This document shows positions 44,101 through 51,826 of a stretch of DNA of 64,000 nt, in pieces. The position numbers were made by a program, and so were the translations under genes. This DNA comes from Rhodocytophaga aerolata (GTDB taxonomy: Bacteria > Bacteroidota > Bacteroidia > Cytophagales > 172606-1), in contig NZ_JAUKPO010000029.1 in NCBI RefSeq assembly GCF_030503435.1, positions 27,851-91,850 of the forward strand. The letters run 5' to 3'. The notes beneath the pieces are model-generated. The model worked only from the letters and a program-made list of their open reading frames with translations. It did not search any database and had not been told where the DNA came from. Numbering within the stretch: the first letter of the stretch is position 1; each line of letters starts with the position of its first letter.

Positions 44101-44303
44101 GAATAAATAAATGAAGATTTACCACTACCAGATGGACCCACAATTGCCACAAAACGGCTTTGCAGCAGTTTAAGCAATACTTCTCTGGTCTGTTCTTCCC
44201 GCCCAAAGAACAAATGACTTTCGTGGATACCAAAAGGTCTTAACCCTGGAAAAGGATTATATATCTTCTGTCCGGTAGCAACTGGCTGGTTTTCAATATT
44301 CAT
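41196..44303 (-). CDS. nSTAND1-type NTPase with transmembrane helix, coiled coil and WD40 propeller
   Basis: The 1035-residue protein starts with NPFPGLRPFGIHESHLFFGRE, the hallmark of the nSTAND1 family, then Walker A GPSGSGKS (56-63), a Walker B-like LVLLDQFEELF near 150, and SMRSDFIGEC. The helical STAND region runs to about 490. A single hydrophobic helix (about 503-527) is followed by a long coiled coil of EKEAREQ-type heptads (528-640) and WD40 repeats (about 700-1000) with GHSARIINIKF and SGSWDKTVRLW. The end has KRNMSKQEWEQFV and YEKTCP, common in bacterial WD40-STAND proteins. If the NTPase is cytoplasmic the propeller must be periplasmic. STAND proteins are signal-driven switches in regulation and defence. 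The neighbours here are envelope proteins. Confidence 0.88.
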   Translation of the reverse strand: MNIENQPVATGQKIYNPFPGLRPFGIHESHLFFGREEQTREVLLKLLQSRFVAIVGPSGSGKSSFIYSGLLPGLQNSHYNDLDSPWEFIIARPGNAPLENLAAALLKAEAGLSDSENPALRFQSILTSLQTQPSALGDFFSRQAYAGKNILVLLDQFEELFRHQFHLLPSEAENSDLVLPSEILIALLIQALKSTPSIYVVLSMRSDFIGECAHFPDLTRKINESHYLIPQMTLEQKRKAILGPVSVGGGQMAPRLVERLLNDLGNNPDQLPILQHALMRTWNYWIASRENGEPLDFKHYEAIGRMDEALSQHADEAFDELTDGQKKICENLFKALTDKGGDISGIRRPTKLAEIATITDSTEAEIFAVIDKFRQPGRALLTPLAGTPLVSDTIVDISHESLMRIWLRLKKWVEEEEEAVQMYLRLAEASAKYQIGQAALLRPPDLQLALNWQQKQKPTLAWAQRYNPAFERVIAYLDYSKVAYETEQRTKEILQKKALRRARLVALILGLFAVITVGFLIFAVTQQIKAREQAEIARFNEKQAKEKTALALSSERNAREQKEIAEQQRAEAHRQEAIAKENEKLAQQERLKAEASEKEARKQQMIAYEQQFRAEANEKLAKEQSNIAIREKNNAYNARLLSIAQAMSVKSLQVLDKDLKLLTAGQAYQFNQTYGGKEDDPYIYEGLYFALKKSREESYNNLKGHSDNVRALASTKSDKAVYSAGSDGKIIRWNTLEKEKSHVVLADQKGLIHHTLALSSTNQTLAAGGDYPFIHLFDLQKNGYPVQKVKVPVQAVWFLSYINNNQGIVFADSANVYFYNLQSFSKVYTTTSKINAIAVNPLDNQLAIGNEAGEIRLLNLSNTASQVLQIKDPVTALSFSNKGSLLAVGDAKGMMRIWNLKTKDFEVVLTGHSARIINIKFSWDDKKIASGSWDKTVRLWNTAAWNNLPIVLKDHTDWVWSISFRSDGEAILAGCRDSFVRVWPTNAKTMADILCDKTKRNMSKQEWEQFVAPVDDISYEKTCPELSSGEGMQSK

Positions 44304-44363
44304 TCCGGTAGAGATATATTTTGGATGCTTTGTGGTAATTATATTTCATGGGCTATAGGTTTT

Positions 44364-47300
44364 TTAGGAAAATACAAGTGAGCTATCTTCAATAGGGAGT
44401 TGCTCGGAAGCGGTTAGTCTGCTGGCTAGTAAGGCATAGCTGTTTCCTGTTTCCGGATAATATGAAATCAGCCGGTAAAATATTTCTTTTTCAATGGCAT
44501 AGGCATATACCTCTTCCGATGCGATAATATCAAATGAGTTGATGTCGTTTTCCAGGATCATTATCTCTCCAATTAAATCATGTACCTTGAAAACCGTCTC
44601 CTGATAAGATTCTTCATTTATGCTTCTGGCCGTACCGCTGAAAATAATATATAAAGGGGTGTTGGTCTTCTGTCCGGCATTAATTATGACTTCACCTTTG
44701 CGGAAGTAAAAAATCCGTATATTTTCAGCGATATCTGCCAAAATATGGTTTGGCATATGAGCTAGCAAAGGATTTTTTTTGAGAAAAAGCACTCTGTGCA
44801 TCAGCATTCCACTTATTTCCAGTTTACCTGAAAGTACAGGCTTGTTGAGCAATACCATATCTAGCTCAATCTTAGAGGAGGCTTTAATGCGCATTCCCAA
44901 GGCGGTATACAGCGATTGGTCACGGCAATAAATTGCCCAAGCAGCGGTTTCACGGAGCAAGGGATCAGGATTAAAAATATGGGCAATGAGTTCATTACTT
45001 AGGGGAGCCTGCGGTGTATGGGCAAGCGAATAGATAGCACAGGCTTTTGTCCATCGGTTAATTGCATTAAATTCCCGGTTTAAAATATGCAGCAAAACCT
45101 CTGTGGAATTTAAGGTTTCCCTGGGGAAATAGGCCTGATAAATACTTACCTCTTCAGCTGCAGGTATATCATCTAGCAGTGGGAATAAAATGGTTTTTAA
45201 GTGTTTATCTATAAAGACATCCAGCAACTCCAGGGCATATACTTTACTTTCGCTTGATCCGCTTTCTATATTTTCTTTTACCAGCTGGATAGATCTGGGG
45301 TCGTAAATCAGTGAAAGGAGCAGGAATATTCTTTCAAAATTATATTGCATTTCCTCTTCCAGCGCCCGTTGCAGGTGGCGGTTGTAGGAGGCCTCTGCTA
45401 TTTCAAGCAAAGCCGCTTGGTTCCAGGCTGCTTTTCCTATTTCCTGCTCTACCAGTAATTGTACAAAAGCAACCTTGCTTCCGCTTTGCAAATGGCATTC
45501 ATTCAATGCTAACAGAACTTCTGTAGCTACTTTTGCATCCGGATATTCAATTTTTTCCCAGAGTAATTCTGCAGCTTCAGGTGTGCCTATTTGTCCATAG
45601 ATATTAATTATTTTCTGAAGAAGAGGGGTACTCTGGCCAGTTTTATGAAAAGCAATTTCTAATACCGGTAACACCAAGTTTCCCGATTCAATGAGGGCTC
45701 TGGCTGCTGCGTGTGTGCAGGAAGAGACAGAAAGCAGTTCTATCAGAATTGGCCATGTTTCAGGCCGCTTCACTTGCATAGCTACTGCAATAGCTTCTTT
45801 TTTTACACCAGTATCTGTATCGCGGAGGAGTTCTGTTAAAAGGAAAACATTATCAGCATTAACAATTTTGCTGAGCAGTTGTAAACTAATTATTCGTTCG
45901 GATGGGTTTTCTGAACGAGCAAGTTTTTGTACGGACGATAACCCAAAAGAATTGAATTTTACCTTACTGCCAGCACTGGTAATTTCCATATACGCCCCTT
46001 CCTGATCAGACTTCTTGTTTGAGAAAATATTAACGCCTACCGAAAGATTTCTCTGCCTCTTTTGAATATATGCCTGCAACGGTGCTGAATCAACTTCTTG
46101 TATGGTTGCAAGTGCCTGAGTAAGCAAACTAGGTTCCACTCGTTCAATAAGTTTCAAACAAACAATCGGGTATAATGGATGGGAGAGGTACTCTGTGTTT
46201 TTGAAGAGTATATCCAGTAAGTATGTTTTTTTGTTTTTCGAATAAATTTCTTTTTTAGATTTCTCCAGACTTCGTTCCAGTGTAGACCGGTAATGGCTGT
46301 AGAGCCTTGTTACGGCCAGCAACCAGCAAATAACAATAGGCACTAGCGCATAGGTAAACCATATCAGATCCAAAAAAGCAAAGTATTTCAACAACCAAAG
46401 TAAGCACCCTGCAATACATACCGCCAGCATGGTCACTACTCCTTCTATTCTTGCCTGTACATTAAAACGGGCAGAGGTATCTAGCGGAAGCAGGTAAAGC
46501 TTAAAGGTGGGATTATCGAGGGCATCTTTCAGGGAAACGGCAAACAGCTTGCTCAACGCTACAGACAGAAAGAATAGAATAAATGACTCCGAAATACGTG
46601 TATGGCCAATATACGAGCCAATGATGCTGGAGAGGATGGTAAAGAAACAAAATAAGACAGGGTTAATCAGCAGTGCTACTTTCAACCCATACATATTAAC
46701 GATTCTATCTGTTACAAAATTTTGTATGATAAAATTGAAAATAACTACAGTTCCTGTGAAAATACTGATGAAGTTGGCCAGGTGCCTGGTATTGGGAAAT
46801 TGTTCGGCAGTAACGGATAGAAAGGAATAGTTTAACAGATAGATAGCAATGGTGGAAATAATTACCAAAATGGCCATTTGAATTACATACCTGTTTTTTA
46901 TCAGATTTTTAACACTTACTGACTCTTCCGGCTGGTTATCGTCAGGGAGGTCTATATGCGTATCATTTAATTTGTACTTCCACTTCAGAATTAGTAAGGT
47001 TATTAAAATTAAGGTAACGCTGGTGGCACTTATCCAAAGCAAATCTACGGTGTGTGGTAGGAAGGTCAGTACAACGGGAATAGTAAACAATGCCACAATG
47101 GAGGCAAGCAGTTGGCCGCTGTCAATGCGGCTGATCATTTTCTTTGATTCCCGTAAACTGAATATACGCCCAAAAAGTCCCCAGAAGATTAAGAAGGATA
47201 CTGTTGTAAAGGGGCCGATACAGGCAAAGGCACAAAAAATTACCAAATCGTGACTCTCTTCATAATCCACACCAAGCCGGATACCGGTAGTTAGAACAAT

Positions 47301-47558
47301 GATGAGCAGAATAAAAAAAACAGAGAGTGAGGTAAAATTTACCTTGGTCTGTAGATATGCAAACAGATAGGTGAAAACAATACCTAATAGCCCGGAGGTA
47401 ACAATGGCTTTTGGCAAATAAGCCTGCTCGTCGAAACGATCCAGAAATAGCGTACTGGCACCAACGTCCAGGGTAGCTACAAAAATACCTGTAAAGAAGC
47501 CAATAGTCAGCATCAATAATATCCTGCCGGACTCAGCTGTTTTCTCTTTGACTTTCAT
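44364..47558 (-). CDS. NTT-type nucleotide transporter fused to HEAT repeats and cyclic-nucleotide-binding-like domain
   Basis: The 1064-residue protein has about 12 membrane helices (15-430) arranged as in the ATP/ADP translocase (NTT) branch of the major facilitator fold, including KDALDNPTFKLYLLPLD, similar to the NTT signature region. A HEAT-repeat solenoid follows (about 440-920), and a cyclic-nucleotide-binding-like domain ends the protein (about 930-1050, FYFRKGEVIINAGQ... HDLIGEIMILEND). The phosphate-binding cassette has the GE but lacks the arginine of CRP-type domains, so cAMP binding is doubtful. NTT-HEAT proteins are known in free-living Bacteroidota, where the role is unclear. 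It is the first gene of the five-gene operon, 60 bases before the nSTAND1 gene. Confidence 0.82.
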   Translation of the reverse strand: MKVKEKTAESGRILLMLTIGFFTGIFVATLDVGASTLFLDRFDEQAYLPKAIVTSGLLGIVFTYLFAYLQTKVNFTSLSVFFILLIIVLTTGIRLGVDYEESHDLVIFCAFACIGPFTTVSFLIFWGLFGRIFSLRESKKMISRIDSGQLLASIVALFTIPVVLTFLPHTVDLLWISATSVTLILITLLILKWKYKLNDTHIDLPDDNQPEESVSVKNLIKNRYVIQMAILVIISTIAIYLLNYSFLSVTAEQFPNTRHLANFISIFTGTVVIFNFIIQNFVTDRIVNMYGLKVALLINPVLFCFFTILSSIIGSYIGHTRISESFILFFLSVALSKLFAVSLKDALDNPTFKLYLLPLDTSARFNVQARIEGVVTMLAVCIAGCLLWLLKYFAFLDLIWFTYALVPIVICWLLAVTRLYSHYRSTLERSLEKSKKEIYSKNKKTYLLDILFKNTEYLSHPLYPIVCLKLIERVEPSLLTQALATIQEVDSAPLQAYIQKRQRNLSVGVNIFSNKKSDQEGAYMEITSAGSKVKFNSFGLSSVQKLARSENPSERIISLQLLSKIVNADNVFLLTELLRDTDTGVKKEAIAVAMQVKRPETWPILIELLSVSSCTHAAARALIESGNLVLPVLEIAFHKTGQSTPLLQKIINIYGQIGTPEAAELLWEKIEYPDAKVATEVLLALNECHLQSGSKVAFVQLLVEQEIGKAAWNQAALLEIAEASYNRHLQRALEEEMQYNFERIFLLLSLIYDPRSIQLVKENIESGSSESKVYALELLDVFIDKHLKTILFPLLDDIPAAEEVSIYQAYFPRETLNSTEVLLHILNREFNAINRWTKACAIYSLAHTPQAPLSNELIAHIFNPDPLLRETAAWAIYCRDQSLYTALGMRIKASSKIELDMVLLNKPVLSGKLEISGMLMHRVLFLKKNPLLAHMPNHILADIAENIRIFYFRKGEVIINAGQKTNTPLYIIFSGTARSINEESYQETVFKVHDLIGEIMILENDINSFDIIASEEVYAYAIEKEIFYRLISYYPETGNSYALLASRLTASEQLPIEDSSLVFS

Positions 47559-48234
47559 GAATATTCAGGTATGTATGCGTGTGTTAGTTATTGCTCCGTC
47601 AATTTAATAAGCTCCAAATAATAGTAACAACCTGAGGCCTACAGGCAGCCATAGCCGGATGTAAGATAAATTCTCAGATCGTTGTATTCTTTGCCAGACT
47701 TTGAAATTTGGACAACAAACACTGCTAAATGATAGTGAAAATGACTATTTCCTGTACTGATAAATTCCGGTTTCATGCGCTAAATCATCGTATGAAGTTG
47801 GACAGAGTTCTGACTCCTAAGCTGCTTGTTTCTCTAAATACCCTGAGACGCGCCAGGCACAGATTAGCTACAGGGGCATGCATACTTACTAACCGTACGA
47901 AAGTTCAGCTGACTGCCAAGGTATATTCTTTCTGGATCAATGAGACTGCTGAAAGTAGTCCACCTTATATTCAGCTTACTGCCAGCTACGATAAGGCGAA
48001 AGGATGCTAATAACTTTAAGCCACTGGGTTAGGGCGGTATTTTTGTGTTTTCAACTGAAGGACCTGTATTTCTGTATGTGAACTATTTGTCATGTTGATT
48101 GATCGAAAATTCAAAATACTATAGATTTTATTAAATATTTAGTCTTACTTTAGTTTAGTAGATCATCTGTAGAAAAGCCTATAGCTTATGATGATATTTG
48201 GACAAACAACACTTACCCTAAAACTGAATATCCT
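47559..48234. other. Intergenic region between divergent units
   Basis: These 676 bases should contain the promoter of the five-gene operon on the minus strand and of the FG-GAP gene on the plus strand. A 93-codon frame at 47729-48010 has no family signature. Two similar 18-base sequences beginning ATTTGGACAA occur at 47706-47723 and 48196-48213. No clear TAnnTTTG element was found. Confidence 0.4.
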
Positions 48235-49404
48235 ATGTTTCTGAAAAAATATTTGTTCATACTGCTGCTAAGTTCTCCTGCTTGGGGGCAGCAAAGTCCA
48301 CAATTTGAAGCTCAACTACTAGATAGTAATGTACAAATCGGGTATGGATTAGCCATCGGAGATGTAGATGGCGACAAAAAACCTGATATACTTTTAGCAG
48401 ACAAAAAACAGTTTGTTTGGTACCGAAACGGCGATTGGAAAAGGTTTGTACTTGCTGAAAATCTTACCGAACAGGATAATGTATGTATTGCCGCACGTGA
48501 TATTGATGGGGATGGCAAAGTAGAAATAGCCGTAGGCGCGCAATGGAACCCTGGCGAAACATCTGATACAACAAAGTCTGGTTCTGTACATTATCTGGTT
48601 CGGCCAGGCGATATTACCCAACCTTGGAAGCCGGTAAAACTTCATCATGAACCTACCATTCACCGGATGCGGTGGATACGGACCGGAAGTAACACCTATC
48701 AACTAATTGTGCTTCCTTTGCATGGCAGAGGCAACAAAGACGGGCAGGGAGAAGGAGTAAAAGTGCTGGCGTTTGATGTACCAAAAAATAAATCTGCCGC
48801 ATGGAAGTATCAGGTGATTGATCAATCTATGCACATGACACATAATTTCGATGTATGGGATGCGCAGGGAACTACGCCTGCAACCTTGCTTATCGGTGGG
48901 AAAGAAGGAATTAAAAGAATCGTTTTTGAAAAAGGGAAGTGGACTGCTGCCCAAAAACCATGGGCCGTGCAGAATTATTCACTCGGCGAAGTGCGTACCG
49001 GATACCTGCAAAATAAACAGCCATTCATCGCAGGTATTGAACCGATGCATGGAAATCTGCTGGCTGTGTACCCGGTGAATAATCCGGAGGCTAGAAAAGT
49101 TTTGTATGAGGAAATGAATCAGGGGCACGGACTGGCGTTTGCAGATCTGTTACAACTAGGCTATGGACAAATTCTTGTAGGATGGCGTAATCCCGATAAA
49201 AATAACAAAGTAGGCCTTAAGCTATTTGTGCCTTCCGATGCCCAGGGTACTTCCTGGAAAGACTTTTGGATAGACAATAATGGAATGGCTTGTGAGGACC
49301 TGCAAGTGGCTGATTTAGATGGCGATGGTAAACTGGATATTATTGCAGCCGGCAGAGCTACTAACAACCTGAAAATTTACTGGAATAAGAATACATCTAA
49401 ATAA
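48235..49404 (+). CDS. Exported FG-GAP/VCBS repeat protein
   Basis: The 389-residue protein has a signal peptide (about 1-19, ending WGQ) and a seven-bladed propeller of FG-GAP type. Calcium-binding loops are visible at the first blade (IGDVDGDKKPDILLAD), the second (ARDIDGDGKVEIAVG) and the last (ADLDGDGKLDIIAAG). It is exported, probably to the periplasm or surface; there is no T9SS sorting tail, as the frame ends shortly after the last blade (KIYWNKNTSK). The ligand or enzyme activity is unknown; some relatives act with polysaccharide or lyase systems. It is a single-gene unit with its own terminator. Confidence 0.85.
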   Translation: MFLKKYLFILLLSSPAWGQQSPQFEAQLLDSNVQIGYGLAIGDVDGDKKPDILLADKKQFVWYRNGDWKRFVLAENLTEQDNVCIAARDIDGDGKVEIAVGAQWNPGETSDTTKSGSVHYLVRPGDITQPWKPVKLHHEPTIHRMRWIRTGSNTYQLIVLPLHGRGNKDGQGEGVKVLAFDVPKNKSAAWKYQVIDQSMHMTHNFDVWDAQGTTPATLLIGGKEGIKRIVFEKGKWTAAQKPWAVQNYSLGEVRTGYLQNKQPFIAGIEPMHGNLLAVYPVNNPEARKVLYEEMNQGHGLAFADLLQLGYGQILVGWRNPDKNNKVGLKLFVPSDAQGTSWKDFWIDNNGMACEDLQVADLDGDGKLDIIAAGRATNNLKIYWNKNTSK

Positions 49405-49429
49405 TTATACTTAACATAAGTATAATTAT
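49401..49429. terminator. AT-rich terminator hairpin overlapping the FG-GAP stop codon
   Basis: ATAATTATACTTA (49401-49413) pairs perfectly with TAAGTATAATTAT (49417-49429) around the triloop ACA. It lies between two convergent genes. The low GC content makes it a weaker terminator than the others in this window. Confidence 0.55.
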
Positions 49430-50436
49430 TGTAACAAATCTTTTAAGTAATATCTATTAAGCGTATTTTTTATGGCTTTTACTTTTCGCTCCTGAAGGAA
49501 GTATAAGTGTTGAGCCATTTTCAGAGAAATTTCCTGGAAGTACAAGCATACTCCTGGAGAAGCTTGAGCTATTAATGGAAGGTCTACACTGGCTACCTGG
49601 GCAATCCGGGGATAGCCGCCTGTGGTTTGGTGATCGGCCATTAATAAAATAGGGTTTCCTTTTGGAGGAACCTGAATGGTGCCGAAGGTAACTGCCGTAG
49701 AAAGTAATTCCCGCTTGTGCTTTAATATCAGCGGCTGCCCCTCTAACCGGTATCCCATTCTGTCCGACGAGTAGGTTATCCTGAACGGATTTTGCCAGAA
49801 AGTATTTTTACTTTCCTGGGTAAACCATGCGTATTCCGGACCTGGCATCACACGGATCACTGGATTGGATTGGTACAAGTGATAAAATGAAGGTTCCAGG
49901 CTCCACCCAGGATAGGAAAACCCCTCGGCCATTTTTACTGTTTTTGTTCTCTTTAAAAGAAAACCATTTGTTTGATTGAAGGGGATGCAATCGTTTTTTT
50001 GTAAGGCCCGGCCATGCCAGCCCCCCAGTTTGGCACGTAGGTAAGTGGAGTAACTGCCCAAAACAGTAGGTATAGCCAGGCCTCCTGCAACGGAAATATA
50101 GGCGATGCAACCTTGAATGGACTTGCCGAAAGACAAAATACTATTCTTTTCTACGGATACTGGCCGCCACATAGGGACGGGTTGGCTATTAATAGCAGGG
50201 GAGAGGTTAGCGCCAGTAATGGCTAGTACACAGTTTTCCTGAAACAGGATTGTTGGACCTACCTGGATTACTTCTATGCTTGCCTGGTTTTCTTGGTTTC
50301 CTACCAGTAAATTGCCCATCCGTAAAGACAGCCTGTCCATTGCACCGCTTACGATAATGCCATCTTTCTGGAAGCCGTATCTGCCTCCATCCTGCATAGT
50401 GGTAAGCAATCCTGGTTGTAAAATTTTGCTACTCAA
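49426..50436 (-). CDS. pxpC: 5-oxoprolinase subunit C (biotin-dependent carboxyltransferase family)
   Basis: The 336-residue protein opens with KILQPGLLTTMQDGGRYGFQKDGI, followed by SGAMD, GNLLVGN and IEVIQVGPT, the signature of the PxpC/KipA/carboxyltransferase-2 family. PxpC works with PxpA and PxpB to open 5-oxoproline (pyroglutamate) to glutamate at the cost of ATP. Its start overlaps the pxpB stop by 8 bases, so the two are translationally coupled. No PxpA (LamB/YcsF) gene lies next to the pair, since the next gene downstream is on the other strand. Confidence 0.9.
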   Translation of the reverse strand: MSSKILQPGLLTTMQDGGRYGFQKDGIIVSGAMDRLSLRMGNLLVGNQENQASIEVIQVGPTILFQENCVLAITGANLSPAINSQPVPMWRPVSVEKNSILSFGKSIQGCIAYISVAGGLAIPTVLGSYSTYLRAKLGGWHGRALQKNDCIPFNQTNGFLLKRTKTVKMAEGFSYPGWSLEPSFYHLYQSNPVIRVMPGPEYAWFTQESKNTFWQNPFRITYSSDRMGYRLEGQPLILKHKRELLSTAVTFGTIQVPPKGNPILLMADHQTTGGYPRIAQVASVDLPLIAQASPGVCLYFQEISLKMAQHLYFLQERKVKAIKNTLNRYYLKDLLQ

Positions 50437-51166
50437 CGCTAGTTCCTTTCTTTAACGCCAAAAATTCCTTCTCTAAAATGGGAATAAATCTAATACTATC
50501 ACCAGCCTGTAGGTAAGAATATGGCTCTTTTTCCGGATTGAAAAGTGCAAGCGGTGTACGTCCTATCAGTTGCCATCCACCAGGCGTTTCAATGGGGTAA
50601 ATACCTGTTTGTGTGCCAGCTATGCCTACTGATCCGGCAGGTATTACCGGACGGGGTATATTTTTTCTGGGAGAGGCAATCCGGGAATCCATACCACCTA
50701 AATAGGGAAAACCTGGAGCAAAACCAATCATGTATACTTTATAATCTGTTGAAGCATGTATATCTATCACCGCTTGAAGTGATAAGCCTGCCTGATCGGC
50801 AACAAACTGAATGTCTGGACCATAGGCTCCGCCATAACATACCGGAATAGTTAGTTTGCGCGGATTTAGTTTTGAAGATACTTGAACAGTTGAACTCAGT
50901 TGATCAATATATTCTTTTACCAACTCAGAGGCATCTTTGTTTCCTCCATCGCTAACAATCCAGGGGTCATAGTACACGGTAAGGGTGGTGAAGGCGGGTA
51001 TATATTCAACAAACCCCTGGAAAGGCTGCTGTTGAAGTGTTGCCGCAAATGCCATTATACAGTTGTGTATTTCGTCATTAATTGCCTGTCCAAATTCAAT
51101 TACAATCGCTTGTTCGCTTAAAGCAAATAAGGTATAAGTTGGTAATTCAGAATGTTTTGCTGACAT
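50429..51166 (-). CDS. pxpB: 5-oxoprolinase subunit B
   Basis: The 245-residue protein has the PxpB/KipI family motifs LTIPVCYGGAYGPDIQFVADQAGLS, IGFAPGFPYLGGMD and GSVGIAGTQTGIYPIETPGGWQLIGRTP. KipI-type proteins also inhibit sporulation kinases in Bacillus, but the fused neighbour pxpC favours oxoprolinase activity. The N-terminal 90 residues are alpha/beta and contain FVEYIPAFTTLTVYYDP. It is the first gene of a two-gene unit. Confidence 0.9.
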   Translation of the reverse strand: MSAKHSELPTYTLFALSEQAIVIEFGQAINDEIHNCIMAFAATLQQQPFQGFVEYIPAFTTLTVYYDPWIVSDGGNKDASELVKEYIDQLSSTVQVSSKLNPRKLTIPVCYGGAYGPDIQFVADQAGLSLQAVIDIHASTDYKVYMIGFAPGFPYLGGMDSRIASPRKNIPRPVIPAGSVGIAGTQTGIYPIETPGGWQLIGRTPLALFNPEKEPYSYLQAGDSIRFIPILEKEFLALKKGTSVE

Positions 51167-51385
51167 ATACTTCTAACATAGCTTTAGAAAAGAAAACAAG
51201 GCACAACCTTTTATTTTTCTGAGTGTTGTATGTTTATAAAAACCTACGGTTCCCTTGAATGAACCTTATAAATTTAAGTTCTCCTGCTTGTATTTAGCTT
51301 ACCGCTTGTAAAATATAATTTCACTACCTAATTAATTTACTAATATTGAAGTTAATTCCGATTCTCACTACCTATCAAACTTTTT

Positions 51386-51763
51386 ATGAAAGATTACAAA
51401 AAATACTATATCATTCCTGCCACGCCAGAAGAAGTATACATTGCACTTACCAATCCATTCACCCTACAGCTCTGGACTGGTGAAAAGGCTGAGATGTCTA
51501 CCGAACCGGGATCTGAATTTTCATTGTGGGATGGAAGTATTGTCGGGAAGAACCTGGAATTTGAAGAGAGTAAAAAAATAGTGCAGCAATGGTATTTTGG
51601 CGACCAGCCGGAAGATTCAATTGTTACTATTAAACTGCATCCGCACAAGAGTGGTACTTCTGCCGAACTACGCCATACAAATATTCCGGATAATGATTAT
51701 GAGGATATAACCGATGGATGGGACAATACCTACTTTGCTTCCTTAATAGAATTTTATGATTGA
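51386..51763 (+). CDS. SRPBCC/AHSA1-type domain protein
   Basis: The 125-residue protein is a single START/SRPBCC-fold domain like the activator-of-Hsp90-ATPase homologues (AHSA1): AlTNPFTLQLWTGEKAEMS, GSEFSLWDGSIVGKNLEF and the helix DGWDNTYFASLIEFYD. Such proteins bind hydrophobic ligands in a deep pocket; the bacterial members are poorly understood. It stands alone between divergent pxpB and the convergent epimerase gene and ends in a strong terminator. Confidence 0.8.
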   Translation: MKDYKKYYIIPATPEEVYIALTNPFTLQLWTGEKAEMSTEPGSEFSLWDGSIVGKNLEFEESKKIVQQWYFGDQPEDSIVTIKLHPHKSGTSAELRHTNIPDNDYEDITDGWDNTYFASLIEFYD

Positions 51764-51771
51764 TGGACATA

Positions 51772-51807
51772 AAAAAACAGGCTGCCACTTTCTTCAGCCT
51801 GTTTTTT
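51772..51807. terminator. Bidirectional intrinsic terminator
   Basis: AAAAAACAGGCTG (51772-51784) pairs exactly with CAGCCTGTTTTTT (51795-51807) around a 10-base loop. It serves the plus-strand SRPBCC gene and the convergent epimerase gene ending at 51827. Confidence 0.9.
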
Positions 51808-51826
51808 ATAAAATTAGTAAAACAGC

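Noticed and set aside
47729..48010. 93-codon plus-strand frame
   Set aside because: No recognisable domain, no signal peptide, basic residues typical of chance frames, and it lies in a region expected to hold promoters.
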